A stretch of 5,382 nucleotides of DNA, from positions 1-5,382 of the forward strand of contig CAMBWV010000099.1 in the NCBI GenBank assembly GCA_945871755.1, in the 5' to 3' direction. This stretch comes from an uncultured Bacteroidales bacterium (lineage in GTDB: Bacteria > Bacteroidota > Bacteroidia > Bacteroidales > Bacteroidaceae). The notes below the pieces were generated by a model. The model was not told the origin of the DNA. It ran no database searches and was given only the letters and a program-made list of their open reading frames with translations. How positions within the stretch are numbered: the first letter of the stretch is position 1; each line of letters starts with the position of its first letter. Both the position numbers and the translations under genes were made by a program. Shown here one piece after another: positions 1-5,382 of this stretch.

Positions 1-2
1 TC

Positions 3-434
3 TTGGTTGGTCTGGCGTGCGAAAAGGCGGGCCATATCTTTGTGGATAAGTCAGGACCGAAGAAGATTCAGCAGACTATCGATCAGGCGCGCCGTACCCT
101 ACAGGGCGGCACGTCGCTGACGGTCTTCCCCGAAGGCTCGCGCACCTTCACGGGCCACATGGGCATCTTCCGCAAAGGCGCGTTCCAACTAGCCGATGAC
201 CTTCAACTGCCCGTTGTTCCCATCACCATCGACGGTTCTTTTGACGTGCTGCCTCGCATGAAGGGCTTCAACTTCGTCAACTACCATCCCATGCGCCTCA
301 TCATCCACCAGCCCATCCCGCCCAAGGGTCATGGCAGCGAAGATATCCGCCAGACGATGGACGAATCCTACCGCGTCATCATGGCAGCCCTTCCCGAGCG
401 GCACCAAGGCTATGTGGAGAACAAGGACCAGTAA
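3..434 (+). CDS. plsC: 1-acyl-sn-glycerol-3-phosphate acyltransferase (PlsC family), 3' part only
   Basis: This is the C-terminal 143 codons of a gene cut by the left edge; the TTG at position 3 is an internal leucine codon, not a believable start. Seen: acyltransferase block III FPEGSR at visible residues 42-47, then FRKGAFQLA (56-64) and the block IV-like VVPI (71-74), followed by the usual short C-terminal part ending in TAA at 432-434. The catalytic HX4D motif and any N-terminal membrane segment would lie upstream, outside the window. Family knowledge: PlsC transfers an acyl chain to the sn-2 position of lysophosphatidic acid to make phosphatidic acid at the inner membrane. The family is about 240 residues long, so roughly 100 are missing. 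Bacteroidetes carry several PlsC paralogues, and some acylate other lipids, so the exact acceptor is inferred. A hairpin repeat begins five bases after the stop. Confidence 0.85.
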   Translation: MVGLACEKAGHIFVDKSGPKKIQQTIDQARRTLQGGTSLTVFPEGSRTFTGHMGIFRKGAFQLADDLQLPVVPITIDGSFDVLPRMKGFNFVNYHPMRLIIHQPIPPKGHGSEDIRQTMDESYRVIMAALPERHQGYVENKDQ

Positions 435-439
435 GGAAT

Positions 440-585
440 GGTCGCTGCGCGACCTTAGTTTCAACGGTCGCTGCGCGACCTAGTTTCAAGTTTCAACGGA
501 AGCCTGCGGCTTCCTAGTTTCAGTCGGGGACTGCGTCCCCTAGTTTCAACGCAGCCTTTGGCTGCTGGCTCAATAGTCTTTGAAC
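440..585. repeat. Array of five short perfect hairpins with conserved tails (REP-like)
   Basis: Five hairpins follow one another: 440-454 and 466-480 (both GGTCGC-TGC-GCGACC), 498-514 (GGAAGCC-TGC-GGCTTCC), 526-540 (GGGGAC-TGC-GTCCCC) and 551-565 (GCAGCC-TTT-GGCTGC). Stems are perfect (6-7 bp) although their sequences differ. Loops are three bases and each is closed by C-G. Tails between them are TTAGTTTCAAC (455-465), TAGTTTCAAGTTTCAAC (481-497), TAGTTTCA (515-522) and TAGTTTCAAC (541-550), with a degenerate TAGTCTTTGAAC (574-585) after the last. The unit period is 25-32 bases. Another unit lies at 5354-5379. The pattern of changing stems that stay paired, with fixed loop and tail, is seen directly. 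A role as a REP-like element, transcript 3'-end structure or protein target is inference. The hairpins are not followed by a T-run, so they are not textbook intrinsic terminators. Confidence 0.85.
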
Positions 586-673
586 AATTAGGAATTTCCT
601 TTCAATGGGGATGAATTCCTAGTACTATCTCCCAACTTCTCATTCCTCATTCCTAATTCCTCATTCCTAATTG
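585..673. repeat. 89-bp segment bounded by 11-bp inverted repeats
   Basis: CAATTAGGAAT at 585-595 is the exact reverse complement of ATTCCTAATTG at 663-673. Its first ten bases also match TTCCTAATTG at 681-690. A second inverted pair, TAGGAATT (589-596) and AATTCCTA (614-621), overlaps the left arm, and TAGTACTA (620-627) is a perfect 8-bp palindrome. No coding potential and no clear flanking target-site duplication is visible. It could be a remnant of a small non-autonomous element, or alternative stem-loops in the leader of the downstream acetyltransferase gene. Because the words are AT-rich and built on the ATTCC theme of the neighbouring tandem tract, chance pairing within a low-complexity region is also possible. 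Confidence 0.5.
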
Positions 674-696
674 AATAAAGTTCCTAATTGAATAAA
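641..696. repeat. Tandem ATTCCT-type repeats directly upstream of the acetyltransferase gene
   Basis: Positions 641-668 are four 7-base units: CATTCCT, CATTCCT, AATTCCT and CATTCCT. They run into an exact 16-base direct repeat, TTCCTAATTGAATAAA, at 664-679 and 681-696 (17-base period). The tract ends 10 bases before the ATG at 707, so copy-number changes would alter the leader or promoter spacing of that gene. AT-rich leaders are typical of Bacteroidetes translation starts, and no Shine-Dalgarno sequence is visible here. Confidence 0.8.
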
Positions 697-706
697 TCTC
701 TTTCTT

Positions 707-1162
707 ATGAACAACAATGAATATCGCATAAACCGTGCGCTTGAAGCCAACGACGAAACGCTGGCTGCCGTAAGAAATCTCCTTGCCCAACTTTCCACGA
801 AGGAGCACCCCATGGACATGGAACTCCTCTCGCGCATCCTGGGCTCTGAATGTACCTTGCTTTACCTCCTTCGCCACACCCCGACGAACGAAATCGTAGG
901 TATGATTACGCTGGGTACTTACTCCTTGCTCACAGGCCAGAAGTGGTGGGTCGAGGATGTAGTGATTGACAATGCACACCGCGGCAAGGGCCTTGGCCAT
1001 ACGCTGTTGCAGCACGTACGTGCCGAAGTAGCAAAACTGGGTGGCGGTAGCCTCCTGCTCACATCGCGTCCGTCGCGCGTGGCAGCCAATCATCTGTACC
1101 AGAGCGAGGGATACCAGCGCCGCGAAACGAATGTTTACAAACTGGAAGTGCCTGCCGAATAA
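707..1162 (+). CDS. GNAT-family N-acetyltransferase
   Basis: A 151-residue single-domain protein, the normal size for a stand-alone GNAT enzyme. Seen: beta-strand 4 region WWVEDVVID followed by the acetyl-CoA pyrophosphate-binding motif A, HRGKGLG, with the R/Q-x-x-G-x-G core at residues 92-97, then the amphipathic helix HTLLQHVRAEV. Near the end, SRVAANHLYQSEGYQRRETNVYKLEV is the usual motif B: a conserved Asn and Tyr before a final strand. Family knowledge: such proteins move an acetyl group from acetyl-CoA to an amine in the cytoplasm. The substrate (small molecule, antibiotic, protein N-terminus or lysine) cannot be read from the sequence. The ATG at 707 is chosen because the helix-1 region starts soon after it and the upstream frame enters the tandem repeats. 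It has 105 bases between it and fkp and its own repeat-rich leader. Confidence 0.88.
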   Translation: MNNNEYRINRALEANDETLAAVRNLLAQLSTKEHPMDMELLSRILGSECTLLYLLRHTPTNEIVGMITLGTYSLLTGQKWWVEDVVIDNAHRGKGLGHTLLQHVRAEVAKLGGGSLLLTSRPSRVAANHLYQSEGYQRRETNVYKLEVPAE

Positions 1163-1267
1163 CGGCTGGGTGCTTCCCGTTTGCTTTTTCTGGTAAAAGT
1201 GATGCTAGTGTCGCCAGCACCAGTTGCTCGCCAGTCCCTTTCCAACAATCGAAAATACTTCCACCGC

Positions 1268-4144
1268 ATGAAGTCCTTACTTTCCCTGCCTGCCAATGCG
1301 GCACGCTCCTTCCACGCAGTCACTGACTACGAGGCCGCTTCCTATTATGCAACGTCCGACCCCGCCGACCGCAAACTCGGTTCGGGCGGCGGCACCACGT
1401 GGTTGCTCCATAGTTGTCACCAAGCCGAAGCCCCCGAGGCTCCCTATGACGAGTGGCTCGCTCGCGAGAAGCGCATCCTCCTCCACGCGGGCGGACAGAG
1501 CCGCCGCCTGCCTGCCTACGCCGCCTGTGGCAAGGTGTTGACACCGATTCCCGTCTTTCGCTGGGCACGCGGCCAACACATCGGGCAGAATCTGCTCGAC
1601 CTCCAGTTGCCGCTCTACGAGAAAATCATGCAGCGCGCCCCCGAGAATATCCACACCCTCATTGCCAGTGGCGACGTGTTCCTACGCAGCAACGGTGCGC
1701 TGGGCGAGATTCCCGAGGCCGACGTGGTTTGCTTCGGTCTGTGGGCCGACAGCGTGACGGCCTCACACCATGGCGTGTTCCTGATGAACCGCAACGAGCC
1801 TACGAAGTTGGACTTCATGCTACAGAAACCCGACACCGATACGCAGGCAAGCCTCATGAGCACGCACTTCCTGCTCATGGACATTGGCATCTGGCTCCTG
1901 TCGGACAAGGCGGTGGCACGCCTGGAGGCCAAAGCCCCCTTCATTCCCACCGAAGACGGCACTTGTCCTCAGCACAAAGCCTACGACCTGTACTCGCAAT
2001 TCGGTTGCGCCCTCGGTCTTCACCCCACTGCGCCCGACGCCGACCTGTCGGATCTCTCGGTGGCTATCCTGCCGTTGCCCAGTGGCGAGTTCTACCACTT
2101 CGGAACAGCGCCCGAACTCATCACCTCCTCCTTGGCCATCCAGAATCTGGTGAAGGACCAGCGCTACATCCTCAAACGGGGCATCAAACGACAGCCTGCG
2201 GTCTTCACGCAAAACTGCTTCGTCCATCATCGTCCCGACAAGGACAACACGCATATCTGGATTGAGAACTCCCACCTCGGCGAGGGGTGGCACTATACCT
2301 CGCACAATATTATCACGGGTGTGCCTCGCAACGACTGGAACGTCACGCTGGCCGACGGCATCTGCCTGGACATCGTGCCCATCGGCACCAAAGGATTCGC
2401 CCTGCGGCCCTATGGTTATGCCGATGCTTTCCGCGGCGACGTGACGGCTGCATCCACCCTTTTCTTGGGCCAGCCCGTAAACGAATGGCTCCAAGCGCGC
2501 CACATTGATACCGACCTGCTCGGCCGCACAGACGATCTGCAAGCCGCACGTCTCTTCCCCGTCTGCGAGGACCTAAAAGAGCTGGAGCGACTGCTGCAAT
2601 GGTTCATCGCGCCCACGCCAGCGGAGGACCTGACGGCCTTGTGGGAAAGTCTGCCGCGCCTCTCGGCCGACGAGATTTCGGCACAGGCCAACCTGGCTCG
2701 TTCGTGGGAACAGCGCGAAACCTTCCAGCAGGAAAACATTCAAGCCCTGGCCGAAAACTGGCAGCGCAGCGTGTTCTATCAGACGGACCTGAAGGACATG
2801 GCCCAGCGTTTTGCCAAGGCGGGCCTTGACCTGCCCGCTCCGCTCACGGAGGAAGCACCGCTGATGACGCAGATTCACGATGCCATGTTCCGCTCGGAGG
2901 TGCTGCGCTATGACAGCAGCGAGCAGGCCGCCCAGCTTTCGGCCGCGGAGTCGGACAAGGCTTTCTCCCTCCTGCGCGAAGCCATCACGGAAACGGCAGC
3001 CCAGCACAAGTGTACGCCGCGCATGAACACGTACATGGACCAAATCGTGTGGGCTCGCTCGCCGGTGCGCATTGATGGGGCCGGCGGATGGACCGACACC
3101 CCTCCCTACAGCCTGCTCAACGGCGGCAACGTGGTCAATATGGCCATTGAAATGAACGGACAGCCTCCCCTGCAAGTCTATGTCAAACCCTCGCCCGAGC
3201 CTGTGGTCATCTGTCGCAGCATTGACCTCGGCGCGATGGAGCGCATCGAGACGTACGAGCAACTGGCAGCCTATCATCAGGTGGGCTCGCCCTTCTCCAT
3301 TCCCAAGGCTGCGCTTTCGCTGGCGGGCTTCCTGCCGCGCTTCTCTGCGGAGTCCTACCCCACCCTTCGCGCCCAGCTGGAAGCCTTCGGCTGCGGCATA
3401 GAAATCACCCTGCTCTCGGCCATCCCCGCTGGTTCGGGGCTGGGCACGAGCAGCATTCTGGCAGCCACGGTGCTCGGTGGCCTGAGCGATTTCTGCGCCC
3501 TCGGCTGGGACAAGAACGAAATAGCCTCGCGCACCCTCGTGCTGGAGCAACTGCTGACAACGGGCGGCGGATGGCAGGACCAATATGGCGGTGTGCTGCA
3601 CGGCATCAAACTCCTACAAACGGGTGCAGGTATTCTCCAATCGGCCACGCCGCGCTGGCTGCCCGATACGCTTTTCACCCATCCCGACATGCGCCCCTGC
3701 CATCTGCTCTACTATACGGGCGTGACGCGCACGGCCAAACATATCCTGACGGAAATCGTTCGTGGCATGTTCCTCAACTCGGGCCGCCACCTTGCCCTCC
3801 TCGATGAGATGAAGGGCCACGCGATGGAGATGTTTGATGCCTTGCAACTGGGCGATTTCGACCGCTACGGCGCGCTGCTCCGCACGACCTGGACGCAAAA
3901 CAAACTCTTGGACGCTGGCACAAACCCGCCCATCATCGAAGCCCTCTGCCAAAAGGTGGACGACCTCTGTGCAGGCTACAAACTGCCCGGTGCAGGCGGT
4001 GGCGGTTTCCTCTATATGGTGGCCAAGGATGCCGAGGCGGCGCGCCGCATTCAGCAACTGTTGGAAGAAGAACGCCTATCGCCCAACGCACGCTTCGTTC
4101 GCATGGACATCTCGCAGCAGGGCCTGCAAACTTCGTTCAGTTAG
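1268..4144 (+). CDS. fkp: Bifunctional L-fucokinase / GDP-L-fucose pyrophosphorylase (Fkp)
   Basis: This 958-residue cytosolic enzyme phosphorylates L-fucose with ATP, then couples fucose-1-phosphate to GTP to give GDP-L-fucose for capsule and glycoprotein fucosylation. The N-terminal nucleotidyltransferase half shows LGSGGGTTW (37-45), GGQSRRLP (75-82) and K89-x-L-T-P. The middle carries a beta-helix-like stretch with IWIENS (330-335) and TGVPRNDW from 350. The C-terminal GHMP kinase half shows RSPVRIDGAGGWTDTPP (597-613), the ATP loop PAGSGLGTSS (720-729), TTGGGWQDQYGG (764-775, candidate catalytic Asp771) and motif 3 LPGAGGGGF (906-914). The Bacteroides fragilis protein, as I recall it, is 949 residues, starts with a similar K-LLSLP segment and has the same motif order. 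That decides the ATG at 1268: the frame stays open upstream to a TTG at 1181 and an ATG at 1202, but that extension (for example MLVSPAPVARQ) resembles nothing in the family. All key motifs look intact. aguA follows after 61 bases. Confidence 0.96.
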   Translation: MKSLLSLPANAARSFHAVTDYEAASYYATSDPADRKLGSGGGTTWLLHSCHQAEAPEAPYDEWLAREKRILLHAGGQSRRLPAYAACGKVLTPIPVFRWARGQHIGQNLLDLQLPLYEKIMQRAPENIHTLIASGDVFLRSNGALGEIPEADVVCFGLWADSVTASHHGVFLMNRNEPTKLDFMLQKPDTDTQASLMSTHFLLMDIGIWLLSDKAVARLEAKAPFIPTEDGTCPQHKAYDLYSQFGCALGLHPTAPDADLSDLSVAILPLPSGEFYHFGTAPELITSSLAIQNLVKDQRYILKRGIKRQPAVFTQNCFVHHRPDKDNTHIWIENSHLGEGWHYTSHNIITGVPRNDWNVTLADGICLDIVPIGTKGFALRPYGYADAFRGDVTAASTLFLGQPVNEWLQARHIDTDLLGRTDDLQAARLFPVCEDLKELERLLQWFIAPTPAEDLTALWESLPRLSADEISAQANLARSWEQRETFQQENIQALAENWQRSVFYQTDLKDMAQRFAKAGLDLPAPLTEEAPLMTQIHDAMFRSEVLRYDSSEQAAQLSAAESDKAFSLLREAITETAAQHKCTPRMNTYMDQIVWARSPVRIDGAGGWTDTPPYSLLNGGNVVNMAIEMNGQPPLQVYVKPSPEPVVICRSIDLGAMERIETYEQLAAYHQVGSPFSIPKAALSLAGFLPRFSAESYPTLRAQLEAFGCGIEITLLSAIPAGSGLGTSSILAATVLGGLSDFCALGWDKNEIASRTLVLEQLLTTGGGWQDQYGGVLHGIKLLQTGAGILQSATPRWLPDTLFTHPDMRPCHLLYYTGVTRTAKHILTEIVRGMFLNSGRHLALLDEMKGHAMEMFDALQLGDFDRYGALLRTTWTQNKLLDAGTNPPIIEALCQKVDDLCAGYKLPGAGGGGFLYMVAKDAEAARRIQQLLEEERLSPNARFVRMDISQQGLQTSFS

Positions 4145-4205
4145 GCAGTTCCATCCACGCTGTCATCGAATAAACCAGAAAAACCATCATCTAAATACCT
4201 CAGAC

Positions 4206-5351
4206 ATGGGCCTCTTCACCCTCCCACCCAAAACTTCGCAGGACGCGCTCGATCTGGAACTGTTCCTCAAAGGCGAACGTATGGAAGCCCCCCTGCATCG
4301 CACACGCAAGACTTTGCTGCCTGAATGGTTCCCGCAGAGCGGTGTCCAACTGACGTGGCCGCACGCCGAGACGGACTGGGCACCCATGCTGGAGCGCGTG
4401 GAGAAATGCTATGTGCAACTGGCCTATGCCATTGCCTCGCGCGAACACCTGCTTATCGTTCATCCACAACCCGAAACGGTGCGCACACTCCTCGAAGAGC
4501 AACTGCCACAGCGCGCTACGGAAAATATCACCTACTTTGCCTGCCCGACGAACGATACTTGGGCACGAGACCACGCCTTCCTGACCGTGATGGACACGGC
4601 GGGCATCCAGTTGTTGGACTACCGCTTCAATGGTTGGGGCGGCAAGTTTGAGGCAGCGCTGGACAATGCCATCAATCGCCAGATATACGATGCGGGCCTC
4701 CTGCGGGGCAACTACGTGGACCGTCTGGACTTTGAGCTGGAAGGGGGCAGCATCGAAAGCGACGGCCTCGGCACACTACTGACCACTTCGACCTGTCTGC
4801 TCAATCCCAACCGCAATCCGCAGTACGACAAAGGGCAGGTGGAACTCCGCCTGGCGGAAGATTTCGGCATTGATCGCGTGCTGTGGCTGGACCATGGCGC
4901 ACTGGCTGGCGACGACACGGACAGCCATATCGACACCCTGGCCCGCCTCTGTCCGCACGACACGATACTGTACGTGCGCTGCGACGACACAGCGGACGAG
5001 CACTATGCCGAACTGCAGGCAATGGAGCAGCAGTTGCAAACCTTCCTGACCCGCGAAGGCAAACCTTATCGCCTCTTGGCCCTCCCCCTGCCCGATGCGA
5101 TTTATGACGAGGACGGCGAACGCCTACCGGCCACCTACGCCAACTATCTCGTCATGAACTCCGCCGTTCTCTACCCCACGTACAACCAACCCGAGAAGGA
5201 CCGTGCCGCCAAGGCCATCATCCAGAAAGCCTTCCCCTCCCACGACATCGTAGGCATTGACTGCACAGCCCTCATCGTCCAACACGGGTCGCTCCACTGC
5301 GCCACCATGCAGTTCCCGAAGGGGGTCGTCGGGAGCAGTACTCCCTTGTAG
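4206..5351 (+). CDS. aguA: Agmatine deiminase (PAD_porph / agmatine iminohydrolase family)
   Basis: A 381-residue protein that should hydrolyse agmatine to N-carbamoylputrescine and ammonia in the cytoplasm, a step towards putrescine. Seen: LPEWFPQSGVQLTWPH near residues 38-53, NDTWARDH (116-123), NGWGGKF (142-148), ELEGGSIE (177-184), DDTDSHID (236-243, candidate catalytic His241), MNSAVLYPTYNQP from 317, and HGSLHCATMQ with candidate nucleophile Cys365. These are the guanidino-modifying enzyme signatures in the expected order. There is no signal peptide, which argues against a secreted peptidylarginine deiminase from the same Pfam family. About 35 residues precede the conserved core. The ATG at 4206 follows an A-rich leader, but an in-frame ATG at 4281 (residue 26) is a credible shorter start. 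The amidohydrolase AguB that would complete the pathway is not in the window. The last residues after Cys365-ATMQFP look like a local extension ending next to a hairpin repeat. Confidence 0.92.
   Translation: MGLFTLPPKTSQDALDLELFLKGERMEAPLHRTRKTLLPEWFPQSGVQLTWPHAETDWAPMLERVEKCYVQLAYAIASREHLLIVHPQPETVRTLLEEQLPQRATENITYFACPTNDTWARDHAFLTVMDTAGIQLLDYRFNGWGGKFEAALDNAINRQIYDAGLLRGNYVDRLDFELEGGSIESDGLGTLLTTSTCLLNPNRNPQYDKGQVELRLAEDFGIDRVLWLDHGALAGDDTDSHIDTLARLCPHDTILYVRCDDTADEHYAELQAMEQQLQTFLTREGKPYRLLALPLPDAIYDEDGERLPATYANYLVMNSAVLYPTYNQPEKDRAAKAIIQKAFPSHDIVGIDCTALIVQHGSLHCATMQFPKGVVGSSTPL
5331..5345. repeat. Inverted repeat in the last codons of aguA
   Basis: GGGAG (5331-5335) and CTCCC (5341-5345) form a 5-bp stem with a CAGTA loop, overlapping the final codons of the deiminase gene and ending four bases before the TAG stop. 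It is followed by TTGTAGTTGG, which is not a T-run, so a terminator role is weakly supported. Together with the hairpin at 5354-5368 it gives two consecutive stem-loops at the 3' end of the transcript. Confidence 0.35.
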
Positions 5352-5353
5352 TT

Positions 5354-5379
5354 GGTTGCTGCGCAACCTAAGTTTCAAC
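5354..5379. repeat. Further member of the hairpin-plus-tail family, downstream of aguA
   Basis: GGTTGC-TGC-GCAACC at 5354-5368 is a perfect 6-bp stem with the same TGC loop and C-G closing pair as the units at 440-540. Its tail TAAGTTTCAAC at 5369-5379 matches the tails there with one inserted A. The stem sequence is different from every other unit yet fully paired. It starts two bases after the aguA stop codon. The window ends three bases later in GAA, so more units may follow outside. Confidence 0.85.
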
Positions 5380-5382
5380 GAA

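Noticed and set aside
440..454. Intrinsic terminator for plsC
   Set aside because: The stem is strong, but the bases after it are TTAGTTTCAAC and not a T-run, and the structure recurs several times. A 3'-end role stays possible but is not a standard terminator.
440..550. CRISPR-like array
   Set aside because: The constant parts are only about 10 bases, the variable parts are 15-17-base perfect palindromes, not unrelated spacers, and no cas gene is present.
440..585. Integron attC sites
   Set aside because: The tail TTTCAAC nearly matches the R'' core RYYYAAC but has T for the purine, there is no matching GTTRRRY partner bracketing each unit, the stems lack extrahelical bases, and no cassettes lie between units.
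1163..1267. Possible promoter in the GNAT-fkp spacer (TTTG at 1180-1183 with TAGTGTCG at 1206-1213)
   Set aside because: The second element matches the Bacteroidetes TAnnTTTG box poorly. I see only a short direct repeat TCGCCAG (1211-1217 and 1228-1234) in this spacer and no convincing promoter or terminator.
1181..1267. Longer Fkp N-terminus from TTG 1181 or ATG 1202
   Set aside because: The extra 22-29 residues do not resemble the family, while the protein from 1268 matches the known N-terminal pattern and length.
1453..2265. A 270-codon + strand frame overlapping the N-terminal half of fkp
   Set aside because: The translation is rich in Arg, Pro and His with no family motifs, whereas the other frame encodes intact pyrophosphorylase motifs across the same bases.
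2573..3601. Long minus-strand open frame (342 codons) opposite fkp, plus several other antisense or alternate-frame ORFs inside fkp and aguA
   Set aside because: They lie wholly within well-supported genes, show Arg/Pro/Ala-rich or low-information translations with no recognisable motif, and are the usual by-product of GC-rich coding DNA.
3834..4205. Long upstream extension of the agmatine deiminase frame into fkp
   Set aside because: The added 124 residues overlap the fkp kinase motif 3 in another frame and have no homology to deiminases; the frame simply happens to stay open before the ATG at 4206.

Overview
The window looks like chromosomal DNA from a Bacteroidales bacterium, with Prevotella-type most likely. 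The reasons are the bifunctional fucokinase/GDP-fucose pyrophosphorylase Fkp, a cytosolic agmatine deiminase of the Bacteroidetes type, starts without clear Shine-Dalgarno sequences but with A/T-rich leaders, and GC-rich genes separated by AT-rich, repeat-laden spacers. The exact genus cannot be fixed from this sequence.

All four genes lie on the + strand. (1) 3-434 is the C-terminal part of a PlsC-type 1-acylglycerol-3-phosphate acyltransferase, cut off by the left edge. (2) 435-706 is a gene-free spacer of 272 bases made almost entirely of repeats: five short perfect hairpins joined by a conserved tail (about 440-585), then a roughly 90-bp segment bounded by 11-bp inverted repeats and a tract of 7-bp and 17-bp tandem repeats that ends 10 bases before the next start codon. 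(3) 707-1162 is a small GNAT N-acetyltransferase. (4) 1268-4144 is fkp, full length at 958 residues. (5) 4206-5351 is an agmatine deiminase (aguA-like), full length at 381 residues. (6) 5354-5379 is another member of the hairpin-plus-tail family, starting two bases after the aguA stop codon and running to the right edge.

Functionally, fkp converts salvaged L-fucose to GDP-L-fucose for surface glycans. aguA makes N-carbamoylputrescine from agmatine on the way to putrescine. They are separated by only 61 bases and may be co-transcribed, but no biochemical link between them is evident. PlsC belongs to phospholipid synthesis. The GNAT substrate is unknown.

The coding content is conventional. The least explained material is the hairpin family. 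Five different stem sequences are each perfectly self-complementary, almost all share a three-base TGC loop (GCA on the other strand) closed by a C-G pair, and they are followed by TAGTTTCAAC-like tails. Both occurrences sit a few bases behind a stop codon. This resembles a REP-like or structure-selected dispersed element. I cannot tell from one window whether it is already described.
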